Assembly: GCA_023430285.1 (NCBI GenBank)
Contig: JAEZAV010000016.1
Span: 1-19,522, forward strand
DNA from: Methanobacteriota archaeon
GTDB taxonomy: Archaea > Methanobacteriota > Methanobacteria > Methanobacteriales > Methanobacteriaceae
Reading direction: 5' to 3'
DNA length: 19,522 bases
In this document: positions 1 to 8,230 of the stretch, piece after piece
Layout: each line of letters begins with the position of its first letter
How positions within the stretch are numbered: position 1 is the first letter of the stretch
The notes under the pieces: generated by a model
The model's input: only the letters and a program-made list of their open reading frames with translations
Database searches by the model: none
What the model was told of the DNA's origin: nothing
Translations under genes and position numbers: made by a program

Positions 1-934
1 GTCTTGCAACTCCCCTGAGTATGGGTCCGCAGATACATCCAGTTACAACTGGTTCTGATTCTCCGATGTCTATGTCAAATTTTTTCCTTGCATTGAACTC
101 ATCAAATTCAGGTTTGACTTCGTACACAGAGTTCGGAATTTCAGGAAAACCTCTCCATTCCCGGCTTTTAATGAAAAATACTTCTTCAAGCAGTTCTTGG
201 GCTTTAACATTTCCTTCATCCCTTACTGCTCTTTTATATTCATTTTGTACCTCTGCTTCACCATTTTCGAATTGTTTAAGCACCATATAAATTGCTATCA
301 ACACATCGAATGGATTGAATCCTGCAACAACTTGGGGAATTCCATAGTCCTTTGAAAAACTTTCGTATGGTTTCGTTCCTATGATGGTTGAAACATGGCC
401 GGGTTCAATTAATGCGTTTAAATTTACTTCTCCAGATTCTATTAAAAATTTAAGTGCCGGAGGTATCAGCCTGTGTGATGAAATAACTGAGAAATTTTCA
501 GGAGGTCCGTTCACAAGTTCTGCTGCTGTTGTGGGTGCAGTTGTTTCAAATCCTGCTGCCATGAAAACAACATCGTTATCAGTTTTTTGGGCCATTTCAA
601 CGGCATTGTTAACTCCGTAAACTATTCTTACATCAGCACCATCTGCCTTAGCATCTGCCAGCGTTCCTTTAGTTCCTGGAACCCTTAACATATCTCCAAA
701 TGTAGCTATGGTTACTCCTTCCCTTGCAAGGTAGAGACACTCATCAACTTCCCTAGATGGTACACAGCACACAGGACACCCTGGTCCTGCTACTATTTCA
801 ACCTCTTCAGGTATCAAAGTTCTAATTCCATACTGCATAATGGTATGTTCATGGGAACCGCAGACATGCATTATCTTTACGGGTCTTGAAATTTTTTCTA
901 TTCGTTCTATGATTTCTTTAGAAAGGTTCTTCAT
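1..934 (-). CDS. hypD: Hydrogenase maturation protein HypD (partial, C-terminus off left edge)
   Basis: Reading the minus strand from the ATG at 934 gives 311 codons with no stop, so the gene continues past the left edge; the family is usually about 350-370 residues. Visible HypD hallmarks are the CGSHEH motif (C25-H30), GPGCPVC (C53, C56), a GFETTAPTTA segment in the middle, and the start of the C-terminal Fe-S region, CICGPILRG (C300, C302). HypD is the iron-sulfur scaffold that, with HypC and HypE, builds the Fe(CN)2CO unit of NiFe hydrogenases in the cytoplasm; methanogens need it for F420-reducing, Mvh and Eha/Ehb hydrogenases. A GGTG element lies 8 nt upstream of the ATG. It is divergent from the probable cfbE, with 210 nt between. 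Identity is clear from the motifs; only the missing C-terminus is uncertain. Confidence 0.96.
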   Translation of the reverse strand, partial: MKNLSKEIIERIEKISRPVKIMHVCGSHEHTIMQYGIRTLIPEEVEIVAGPGCPVCCVPSREVDECLYLAREGVTIATFGDMLRVPGTKGTLADAKADGADVRIVYGVNNAVEMAQKTDNDVVFMAAGFETTAPTTAAELVNGPPENFSVISSHRLIPPALKFLIESGEVNLNALIEPGHVSTIIGTKPYESFSKDYGIPQVVAGFNPFDVLIAIYMVLKQFENGEAEVQNEYKRAVRDEGNVKAQELLEEVFFIKSREWRGFPEIPNSVYEVKPEFDEFNARKKFDIDIGESEPVVTGCICGPILRGVAR

Positions 935-1023
935 TATTATACACCATGATAAGTTTAATGCTAACTGGACTGAATAAAATCCATGTTGTACTAGTTCATC
1001 TTTTTTAATTGGTTTTGTATTAT

Positions 1024-1046
1024 ATCTATTGTAAATACAAATAGAT
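1024..1046. promoter_or_regulatory. Near-perfect inverted repeat between hypD and cfbE (candidate operator)
   Basis: ATCTATT-GTA and TAC-AAATAGAT face each other around a central AA; the arms match with a single one-base offset. It sits about 90 nt upstream of the hypD start and 100 nt upstream of the cfbE start, inside the 210-nt divergent region. It could bind a dimeric regulator serving both genes. Because the sequence is AT-rich, chance is possible. Confidence 0.35.
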
Positions 1047-1144
1047 AAAAATAAGTATAAACTAAACTCAGTATGTTGACTTATATTAAATGATCTTAAT
1101 ATTTTTTTAAATAAATTAACTCGGATCATCTATGGAAAAATAAA

Positions 1145-2368
1145 ATGAAAGTTGCAGTTTTAGGACTTGGAATAGAAGGTAAAAAATCTGTTAAAGCTCT
1201 TCTTGACTTTGGAGCCAGTGTTTACGCATCAGATCTCGATGAAAGCTTAGATCTATCTGAATTCAAATCAAGTGATCTGGATGTGGATCTTGGATTTCAT
1301 GATAAAAGTAAGGTAGATGCATCTGATTGTGTGGTTTTAAGTCCAAGCCTATGGAGTAAAAGTGCTATTAATCAGATTGTAGGGAAAAATAAGCTGTTTT
1401 CAGATGTTTTAAATGGGCATAAATCTATTTTCACCATTGGTGTCACAGGCACCAACGGAAAAACAACATCTTGCCACATGTTAAATGAGATCCTGGTTGA
1501 AGCAGGGTACACAGTTTTAATGGGTGGAAATGCTGGTGGTGGTTTTGATGGTTACACCCAACTCACAATCCAAGCAAGTGAATCAAACTACGATGTCATG
1601 ATCGTGGAGGTTTGTGACATGACCCTTGATTTCGCATCCCGTATCTTTGACTTTGACATGGTGCTCGTAACCAACATGGGATTCGATCATATGGAGCACC
1701 ACCAATCCATGGAAAACTATCAAAGATCCGTTGAAAAGTTCCTGAAGGATGTGGATAAGATCGTGTTAAATGGTAACGATCCCCTGCTTAAGGGATGTAA
1801 ATCTCAAAATGTCCAATACTTCGATGCCGAAGTCAGGGATCTAAAACTGTTCGGAAAGTTTAATCAGGAAAATGCATCTGGAGCATTTAAAGTTGCCACC
1901 ATTTTAGGGGTGGAACCGGAATTGGTTAATGATGTTCTATCCAATTTTGAAGCTGTTGAAGGACGAACACGAACTTTCAAGTTGAATGGTTCGGAAATAA
2001 TCATCGGCAAAACAGATAATCCAGATTCAACCTCGGCAGTTTTGAGTGAAGCACAACCCAACATTATTATTATTGGAACACCCCGTAGAAATGAAAAATT
2101 CAGGTACAACATTTTGAAGGAAGTTGCAATTGCAGATCCATCGGAAGTTGTTCTTTTTCCAGGTTTAGATGATACCACAGAATTTGCAAGGGAAGCATTG
2201 GTTAATTTTGGATACAAAGGCACCATCATAGTTACAGAAGACATGTCCAACCTCGTTGATCTTGTGTTGGACTACACTGAGAATAATGGCAAAATATTCA
2301 TAGGTGGAAATGGTCAGGCCAAGATCATGTCTCTCCAGTCTTCATTATTACAGTTGGTTGATGAATAA
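1145..2368 (+). CDS. cfbE: Mur-ligase-family protein, probable coenzyme F430 synthase (CfbE)
   Basis: This 407-residue protein starts with a Rossmann-type VLGLGIEGKKS segment. The ATP-binding loop GVTGTNGKTT (residues 99-108) of the Mur ligase family follows, then a GGNAGGGFDGYT segment, VEVCDMTLDF, TNMGFDHM and LNGND, and a C-terminal Mur domain containing DNPDSTSAVL. Length (about 400) and the GGNAGGGF/VCDMTLDF block fit the methanogen CfbE family, which uses ATP to close the six-membered carbocyclic ring of seco-F430, giving coenzyme F430, the nickel cofactor of methyl-coenzyme M reductase. The alternative is a pseudomurein peptide ligase of the same superfamily, but those are usually longer. 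The ATG at 1145 has no strong SD; an AT-rich TATA-like stretch lies at 1102-1117, so the leader is very short. A three-codon ATG-GAA-AAA-TAA frame sits just before it. Ligase fold is sure; the CfbE assignment is from memory of the family. Confidence 0.68.
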   Translation: MKVAVLGLGIEGKKSVKALLDFGASVYASDLDESLDLSEFKSSDLDVDLGFHDKSKVDASDCVVLSPSLWSKSAINQIVGKNKLFSDVLNGHKSIFTIGVTGTNGKTTSCHMLNEILVEAGYTVLMGGNAGGGFDGYTQLTIQASESNYDVMIVEVCDMTLDFASRIFDFDMVLVTNMGFDHMEHHQSMENYQRSVEKFLKDVDKIVLNGNDPLLKGCKSQNVQYFDAEVRDLKLFGKFNQENASGAFKVATILGVEPELVNDVLSNFEAVEGRTRTFKLNGSEIIIGKTDNPDSTSAVLSEAQPNIIIIGTPRRNEKFRYNILKEVAIADPSEVVLFPGLDDTTEFAREALVNFGYKGTIIVTEDMSNLVDLVLDYTENNGKIFIGGNGQAKIMSLQSSLLQLVDE

Positions 2369-2428
2369 TTCTAGTGGAATTACATTATTCTTTCAGCTTA
2401 ATGCAGCACATTCACATGAAAATCACAT

Positions 2429-2438
2429 ACTATAAATA
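2429..2438 (+). promoter_or_regulatory. TATA box for the surface-protein gene
   Basis: ACTATAAATA is a good archaeal TATA box. Transcription would start near 2460, giving a leader of about 70-85 nt before the translation start. The leader contains a G5 run (2492-2496), GGAGAG (2509-2514) and the likely SD GGAGG (2534-2538). Confidence 0.5.
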
Positions 2439-2545
2439 TCTTGATGTAACACCTTAATTTATGCACACTGTTTTTTATGATGCATCTTTTTGGGGGAGTC
2501 ATTTACTAGGAGAGATATGTTTGATGAATGAAAGGAGGAATTATC

Positions 2546-3721
2546 CTGACCAATTACCTTGAAAATCCCATTTTAATACTTTTAGTTTTAATTATCATTG
2601 TGGTTGGTCTGGGAACCTTGGGAAAAAGTTTAGCTACCAACATACCTGATCAGAACCCAGCAGAATTTTCTGCAGTAAATATTGGAGACACAGTTGTTAG
2701 TGGACAGAACGTTGTTAACAGTAACAATATCAGGAAGGTACCTGTAATTTACCATCCAGAATACTTGATTGATGACATAAAAAATCAAGAATATGGTGAT
2801 TTTTTCACAGCAATAACAACGGGATCTGTTGAAACTCCCATAAACCAAATAACCAGTGGTAACGTTACAAACACCGGAATTGCTAAAGGATTTACCGGTC
2901 CCGGAATGGTCACTGTCAACGGAAGCAAATTAGTTGTCAATGCACCTGGAACATTTGTATGGGGATTTAAAACACCTTACACCGTAGCTGTTAAAACTGC
3001 AAACGGAGTGGACATTAAAGTCCAAAATAAAACCGTTAAAAGTGTTACATCTGCAGACATCAGCAACAGCACAGTCTCAGGAACCAACATGACAACCAAT
3101 GCAATTAAATCCTGGTTTAATTCATCCGACGTTGGCGACAATCTCACAATAGATTATTCACTCGCAAAATTCAATGATGGACGTAACACAGTAGCTCCAA
3201 GTGAAATAGCATCACTATTTGGTGCAAACGCCACCAAGTACATGTTAGAATATCCTTCAGGAACCCCTGTAATGGTTTACAACGCTGCCACCAACCAAAC
3301 AATAGTTGGATCAGGAAGTAGTTCCCTTGGTTACTATGCAGAATACGACAACACCCTGCGTGAAGAGAATGCACGGGTATTTGTTCAAGGATGGAACAAC
3401 ACCATTGTACCACCTCACACATCTGCAACCGGAAAATCAAATGTTACATTCGTGGGAGTCTACGACCCAGAACTCAAGAGCTACCCATCACATGGAGCAT
3501 GCCCCGCAGGTAGAGCACTAAGGGCTGCTGTAATGGACGCAGGTTGTCCTCTTCCATCTGGAATGAACAGTGGATTTTATGCTGTTTCTGTAGATGCTGC
3601 ACCGACCACAGGAATTTCCGTGTACAACCCAACCGACTATCCAATTAAAATAATTATTTGGACCGAAGGTGGAGGTACAGGAATGACCATCTACTCACAG
3701 GCAATACAGTACACTCCCTAA
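2546..3721 (+). CDS. Membrane-anchored, sequon-rich surface protein of unknown function
   Basis: I do not recognise the family. The open frame begins at ATG 2528 (397 residues). However, a perfect GGAGG lies inside it at 2534-2538, and exactly 7 nt later comes an in-frame CTG (2546), giving 391 residues beginning with TNYLENP and running straight into a hydrophobic segment of about 20 residues. This suggests an N-terminal membrane anchor or uncleaved signal, with the rest outside the cell. The exported part is rich in Asn, Thr, Ser, Val and Gly and has about 11 N-X-S/T sequons, as expected for an archaeal surface glycoprotein. Only two cysteines lie close together near the C-terminus (GACPAGRALRAAVMDAGCPLP), a possible disulfide. 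There is no C-terminal anchor. The start is uncertain: ATG 2528 is the conventional choice, CTG 2546 the better SD fit. Three T-tracts follow the stop. Confidence 0.8.
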   Translation: MTNYLENPILILLVLIIIVVGLGTLGKSLATNIPDQNPAEFSAVNIGDTVVSGQNVVNSNNIRKVPVIYHPEYLIDDIKNQEYGDFFTAITTGSVETPINQITSGNVTNTGIAKGFTGPGMVTVNGSKLVVNAPGTFVWGFKTPYTVAVKTANGVDIKVQNKTVKSVTSADISNSTVSGTNMTTNAIKSWFNSSDVGDNLTIDYSLAKFNDGRNTVAPSEIASLFGANATKYMLEYPSGTPVMVYNAATNQTIVGSGSSSLGYYAEYDNTLREENARVFVQGWNNTIVPPHTSATGKSNVTFVGVYDPELKSYPSHGACPAGRALRAAVMDAGCPLPSGMNSGFYAVSVDAAPTTGISVYNPTDYPIKIIIWTEGGGTGMTIYSQAIQYTP

Positions 3722-3726
3722 ACCAA

Positions 3727-3755
3727 TTTTTTTATCTTTTTTTTATCCTTTTTTT
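3727..3755 (+). terminator. Triple oligo-T terminator
   Basis: Runs of 7, 8 and 7 T (3727-3733, 3737-3744, 3749-3755) start 6 nt after the stop codon of the surface-protein gene. Poly-T tracts without a hairpin are the standard archaeal termination signal. Confidence 0.7.
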
Positions 3756-3831
3756 GAATTTGGCCAATTATTTAATGAATTCAGTTTTAAACCAATTATT
3801 TTATTATTCACAATCAATAGATATAGTTCTC

Positions 3832-4500
3832 ATGAGCAAAATCATGGTTTCAGCAGTGATCACAGCAGCTGGTAAAAACAGGAGAATGATTGAAGACCTT
3901 AAGTCCCGCAAACAGGAAATTAAACACAAACTGCTCATGGATATTGGGGGGAAACCAGTTATTCTACACACCATTGATAATGTGCTAAAGTCAGGTGTGG
4001 ATGAGTGCAGAGTTGTGCTTGGACATTTCAGTGAAGAAATAGGTCCAGTACTTGAGGACTATCCTGATGAACGATTGAAAATTGTTAAAAACACCGACAA
4101 AAACGTTGAGTTGTCTGAGACACTTTTAAATGGAGTTCAAAACTCAAGTTCTGGTTTGGTACTGTGTGCAGCTGGGGATCAGCCAACTGTAACTGCCGAA
4201 ACGTACAGAAATTTGATTGAAACCGCCACCAACTATCGTGATCCCGAAAACATCGTTTCTATCTTGGCCAGGGAAGCTACTGGATTACTTAAAACTGCTA
4301 AAGGGTTGGGTATGCCATTTATCTGCCATTCCGACTTGCTTTTGAAATATTTACCCCATGATAAAAACAATTTAAATCCAATATTAATCAAGATGATAGG
4401 AGACGGAGTTGTTTTTTATGGAATTCCCTCACTAAACAAACTTGAACTTATAAATATCAACACGTATCAAGACTATATCGATATTAAAGATCATTTATAA
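3832..4500 (+). CDS. MobA-like NTP transferase (nucleotidyltransferase)
   Basis: From ATG 3832 the protein has 222 residues (MSKIMVSAVITAAGKNRRM). The N-terminal AVITAAGKNRRM is a variant of the LAAGxGxRM nucleotide-binding loop, DIGGKPVILHTIDNVLKSG matches the next conserved block, and CAAGDQPTVT carries the metal-binding Asp of the MobA/MocA/CofC group of the GT-A fold. Such enzymes transfer a nucleotide to a cofactor or sugar phosphate; the substrate cannot be told from the sequence. The open frame extends upstream to 3658 but would overlap the preceding gene and its terminator, so it is rejected. A TATA-like TTTTATTATT (3799-3808) lies 24-33 nt before ATG 3832 and no SD is present, which fits a leaderless transcript. 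ATG 3844 is the other possible start. Confidence 0.82.
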   Translation: MSKIMVSAVITAAGKNRRMIEDLKSRKQEIKHKLLMDIGGKPVILHTIDNVLKSGVDECRVVLGHFSEEIGPVLEDYPDERLKIVKNTDKNVELSETLLNGVQNSSSGLVLCAAGDQPTVTAETYRNLIETATNYRDPENIVSILAREATGLLKTAKGLGMPFICHSDLLLKYLPHDKNNLNPILIKMIGDGVVFYGIPSLNKLELININTYQDYIDIKDHL

Positions 4501-4933
4501 TGGTTTACACTTTGATCCAATATTTAGTTTGATTACGGCCAAATAAAATTAAATCAAGCCATCCCCTGCCAAACTATTGAACATTAATGTGCAAACCATA
4601 GTTAGTCGATTTATTCAGGATCGAATCTGTAAATACTATTTTTTAAGATTTATTTTCAATATTTAACGCTGTTTTCACTTGAATATTCCTATTTGAATGT
4701 TTTATTATTAAAATAAGGCTAATTAATCGTTATTACACATAGAAAAATTTAATAATACAGAAGTAGAAATTAACTTTCGATAATCATTTTTTATGAAATT
4801 TGAATAAAAAAATTTATCGGGGGTTGAATGGGGGCGTAGACCAAAAAAAAGAGTGGACAACAATTTTTTTAGTAGATAATTTGTTTTTTTAATAATTTTG
4901 TCAACAAGTTATTCCATAAGGGGGAAATTCAAT
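4501..4933. other. 433-nt gene-free region upstream of the giant SBBP protein
   Basis: The region is very AT-rich and holds no convincing gene. A TATA-like stretch (GAATAAAAAAATTTATC, 4802-4818) should drive the following gene. Just downstream is an unusual G-rich element with two G5 runs (4819-4823 and 4830-4834), followed by A8 and T7 tracts. The 13-mer TAATTAATCGTTA (4720-4732) recurs at 14991-15003, upstream of the other Ig-domain secreted protein. Confidence 0.5.
4919..4924 (+). promoter_or_regulatory. SD site that points to a TTG start
   Basis: AGGGGG lies 9 nt before the in-frame TTG at 4934. The TTG at 4898 has no SD. The downstream choice puts a positively charged NIRKKG directly before the signal-peptide core. 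Confidence 0.55.
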
Positions 4934-7900
4934 TTGAACATACGAAAAAAAGGATTGATAATTCTGTTGATTATGGTTCTTTTTATTTTCATGGGTTCGG
5001 CAAGTGCTGCCAGCACAACAAAAAAGGTGAGTGTGAATGATAAAAAATTTGTCAACGTCACAATACCTTTCACCCAAAATAACGGCCAAATAACAGATAA
5101 AAATGTTAAGTACTCGGCAAACACGTTTATTGGAAGTGTTTATGTTGAGAATAATGGTATTATTTACAGGTTAAGTAAGGATAAAAAGTCTTGGATCGTT
5201 AGCGAACATTTTAACGGTGCAAACAATGTAGCTGTTTCAGGACTCAACCCTTCAAAAACCAAGGTAAATTACTACATAGGAAAGAATTCTAAAGACTGGA
5301 AGAAAAACGTTTCAACCTATAATCAGGTTCTCTACACCAATCTTTACACCGGTGTGAACCTCCATCTGAAGGCACATGGAAAGAACATCGAAAAGATATA
5401 TGTTATAACACGTAACGGAAGTCCAAACAGCATATGGGTTAACATTAGCGGATCTACAGGATTAAAGGTTAATAAAAACGGTGAACTTGAAATACTAAAC
5501 GGTTCAAGTGCACTTAAACTCACCAAACCATTCGCTTATCAGATGATTAACGGAAAACGTGTTGTTGTACCTGTTTCTTACGTTTTAAACGGTACTAGCT
5601 ACGGATATAAAACTGGTGCATACAACAAGAACTACAGGCTGTTCATCGACCCATTACTTTCCAGTACCTACCTCGGAGGTAGCAGTTACGACTGTGCTAA
5701 CGATATTGCAGTGGGTAAGGATGGATCTGTATATGTAACCGGATACACCGGTTCAGATAATTTTCCGATAAAGGATCAATCAAAATACAATGCAGGGCCA
5801 AATTACAATGAATGGGACGTATTTGTATCAAGATTCAGCAGTGACTTAAGCTCATTAATAGAAAGCACATATATAGGTGGATCATACAGTGATCAGGCTA
5901 AGAGCATTGCATTAGATAACAAGGGAAATGTGTTTATTACAGGCGTAACATATTCAACAGGAAATTGTACTTACAATGATTTCCCCATAGGTACCCCTCA
6001 TGGTTTAAACATGACATGGGATACTGGAGCTGGAGATGTTTTCGTATCAAAGTTGACAAGTGATTTAGGATTTGTAAGAAGTGCTATTATCGGAGGTAGC
6101 GGTCCAGATGTTGCCAATGGAATTTTAGTTGACGCATCAAACAACATTTACATAACTGGCCAGACATTTTCATACAACGGAACCGATCCTAAAGGATTAC
6201 CCGTGACAAGTTATCCCATCATGTATTCTGCATTTGGCGAGCCTACCATAGCAAATACCTACGTTGGTAACGGAGATGTCTTTGTTACAAAATTGAACAA
6301 CGATCTCACAGATATGACTGCAGGAGTGGTTTTCGGAGGCAGTGGAACTAGTTATGCAAATGCTATTGCAATAGACCAAGGAAACAACATCTATATAACC
6401 GGAGCAACCAATGCACCTGATTTCCCAGCAATCCAACTGGCAAACAAATACCCAGATAATGGTTTGTTAACTAACAAAGGAGATTACGATGCATTTGTAG
6501 TCAAACTATCTAGCCAAGTAATGGAAAATATTGAAGGAGTAGCTTTACTCGGAGGATCAGGACGAGATGAGGGCAAAGGTTTAGCTGTCGATCAAGTTGG
6601 AAGAGTATACGTTGTTGGAGGCACATGGTCCTCAGATTTCAGACCATTACCTACACAAACAAGTTATAATAACGGGAAAGAAGATGCATTTGTAACAATA
6701 ATGGACAAACAATTACAATCAACTCTATTCAGCATATACCTTGGAGGTAACGGTGTTGACGTTGCAAACGATATAGTTCCTACATTTTTAGGATCTAAAT
6801 TTGCTGTTATAGGAACAACTAACTCAACCTCAAAGTTCCCTGGAACAACAGAAAACAATGGATATGAAGATGTGTTCTTCACAAGCTTTAATTATACAAA
6901 TTATCCACAGTTTGTCAGCACATCAATATTAGGTGGGGCAAATAAAGATGAGGGATTAGCAGGAGCAATAGATAAGTACGGAAATACCTATTTAGCTGGT
7001 AAAACTTGGTCAAATGATTATCCAAGTACAATTGGAGCATATCAAACATCTAAAAATGAAGATCTAAATGCCGAAGATGCATACGTATCTCAAGTGGATG
7101 ATTTAGCAGATTATGAACCACCAGTAGTTACTAAATCAGACCCTGCAAACAATGCAAAGGAAGTGCCAATAAACAAAGTCATTAAAATTGTTTACAACGA
7201 ACCAATCACATCAAGTGATCTAAGTGGTATCACACTTTCAAACAGCGGAGGAAATGTTCCTATATCAGTAGTTATCTCTGGAAACACCTTAGTTATAACT
7301 CCATTATCCAAATATCTTATGGGAACAGTTTACACTTTAGACATACCCGAAGGTACAATTGAAGATCTTGCAGGTAACGTAGCAGACGAGTACACAAACT
7401 CATTCACAACACTCACACCTTTAAAAGTCACCACAACAACACCAACTAACAACGCACCAAGTGTTGCAAACAACGTTACAATCAAAATCACATTCAACAA
7501 ACCAATCAAAGCAGGATCTAAATACAGTTCTATAACACTGACCAACAGTTCCAACACAAAAATATCAATTGTAAAATCCATCAGCGGCAATGTTTTAACC
7601 ATAACCAAAGCAAGTGGAACATTTGCAGGAGATACATACACCCTTACCATACCAGTAAACAGTTTAATAGACATAAACAACACAAGTTTGGCATCTGACT
7701 ACAAAATGAACTTCACAGTAGACACAGTACCAACAGCAATAACTAAAACAGACCCAGCAAACGCAGCAACCAAAGTAGCCACAAATAAAGCTTTAACAAT
7801 AACATTCAGTAAACCAATTTACAGTTTAAATCAAAGCTTAATTGTGATTAAAAGCAGTAACGGAACAGTAATACCATTTACCTGTAAAATTAGTGATGAC

Positions 7901-8041
7901 GGTAAAACTTTAACAATAAACCATAGCACACTCTTTGCTAAGGCCACCAAGTACACAGTAGTTTTCCAGGCCAACAGTGTTCTGGATAGGAACAACAACT
8001 ACATGTTGCCTTATTCATTCAGTTTTACCACAACTTCGTAA
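4934..8041 (+). CDS. Giant secreted protein: seven SBBP repeats plus three Ig-like domains
   Basis: From TTG 4934 the protein has 1035 residues. An n-region NIRKKG, a hydrophobic core and a GSASAAS cleavage region form a clear signal peptide (about 1-30). Residues about 31-240 are the globular domain usually found before SBBP repeats (FTQNNGQITDKNVKY). Then come seven repeats of the form (L/I)GG...A..I..D..G.(I/V)Y(I/V)TG.T, whose GG doublets lie near nucleotides 5674, 5874, 6090, 6333, 6549, 6741 and 6931; seven units suggest one closed seven-bladed beta-propeller. Three SbsA-type Ig-like domains follow (from about residues 725, 828 and 932), each opening with a DPANN/TPTNN-like motif and ending F(T/S)TT or FTV. 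There is no C-terminal anchor. Such proteins are surface or matrix proteins; the role here is unknown. Many sequons suggest glycosylation. It probably forms its own transcription unit. Confidence 0.9.
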   Translation: MNIRKKGLIILLIMVLFIFMGSASAASTTKKVSVNDKKFVNVTIPFTQNNGQITDKNVKYSANTFIGSVYVENNGIIYRLSKDKKSWIVSEHFNGANNVAVSGLNPSKTKVNYYIGKNSKDWKKNVSTYNQVLYTNLYTGVNLHLKAHGKNIEKIYVITRNGSPNSIWVNISGSTGLKVNKNGELEILNGSSALKLTKPFAYQMINGKRVVVPVSYVLNGTSYGYKTGAYNKNYRLFIDPLLSSTYLGGSSYDCANDIAVGKDGSVYVTGYTGSDNFPIKDQSKYNAGPNYNEWDVFVSRFSSDLSSLIESTYIGGSYSDQAKSIALDNKGNVFITGVTYSTGNCTYNDFPIGTPHGLNMTWDTGAGDVFVSKLTSDLGFVRSAIIGGSGPDVANGILVDASNNIYITGQTFSYNGTDPKGLPVTSYPIMYSAFGEPTIANTYVGNGDVFVTKLNNDLTDMTAGVVFGGSGTSYANAIAIDQGNNIYITGATNAPDFPAIQLANKYPDNGLLTNKGDYDAFVVKLSSQVMENIEGVALLGGSGRDEGKGLAVDQVGRVYVVGGTWSSDFRPLPTQTSYNNGKEDAFVTIMDKQLQSTLFSIYLGGNGVDVANDIVPTFLGSKFAVIGTTNSTSKFPGTTENNGYEDVFFTSFNYTNYPQFVSTSILGGANKDEGLAGAIDKYGNTYLAGKTWSNDYPSTIGAYQTSKNEDLNAEDAYVSQVDDLADYEPPVVTKSDPANNAKEVPINKVIKIVYNEPITSSDLSGITLSNSGGNVPISVVISGNTLVITPLSKYLMGTVYTLDIPEGTIEDLAGNVADEYTNSFTTLTPLKVTTTTPTNNAPSVANNVTIKITFNKPIKAGSKYSSITLTNSSNTKISIVKSISGNVLTITKASGTFAGDTYTLTIPVNSLIDINNTSLASDYKMNFTVDTVPTAITKTDPANAATKVATNKALTITFSKPIYSLNQSLIVIKSSNGTVIPFTCKISDDGKTLTINHSTLFAKATKYTVVFQANSVLDRNNNYMLPYSFSFTTTS

Positions 8042-8077
8042 AGGGATAAATTCTTACCCTTTTTTTATTCTTTTTTT
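8041..8077 (+). terminator. Hairpin plus oligo-T terminator
   Basis: AAGGG (8041-8045) pairs with CCCTT (8057-8061), extended by TAA/TTA inside, and runs of seven T follow at 8060-8066 and 8071-8077. It terminates the giant SBBP gene right at its stop codon. Confidence 0.75.
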
Positions 8078-8187
8078 AATTCACTAAAAACAAATCAATT
8101 AGTTCTAATAAATTAATTTTCTATCTATCGATATGAGGCGAATGTGAAACTTCATCTCCAACAAGATTGTTGCTAGATAAAAACCCT

Positions 8188-8203
8188 AAAAAAATACAAA
8201 AAA
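8188..8203 (-). terminator. Oligo-T terminator of the DUF169 gene
   Basis: On the minus strand two T-tracts (7 and 6 T) lie about 28-43 nt after the stop codon. Together with the plus-strand terminator, they close the convergent intergenic region. Confidence 0.55.
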
Positions 8204-8230
8204 GAAATTAAATAAATAATTGATGTTGAT

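Noticed and set aside
1132..1143. Three-codon frame ATG-GAA-AAA-TAA before cfbE as a regulatory uORF
   Set aside because: No SD and probably at or before the transcription start; likely chance.
3658..3831. 58-residue N-terminal extension of the MobA-like protein
   Set aside because: It overlaps the preceding gene and its triple-T terminator, has no SD, and the nucleotide-binding loop starts just after ATG 3832.
4720..4732. 13-mer TAATTAATCGTTA shared with 14991-15003, as a co-regulation site of two secreted proteins
   Set aside because: Both regions are very AT-rich, so a match of this length is not rare enough by itself; recorded only as a note in the region entries.
5664..7100. Repeated GG-containing stretches as a DNA repeat array or CRISPR
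   Set aside because: They are codon-level echoes of protein repeats at irregular spacing and with diverged sequence.
7330..7683. 117-codon minus-strand frame inside the giant surface protein gene
   Set aside because: It is antisense to the Ig-like domains and reflects their codon pattern.
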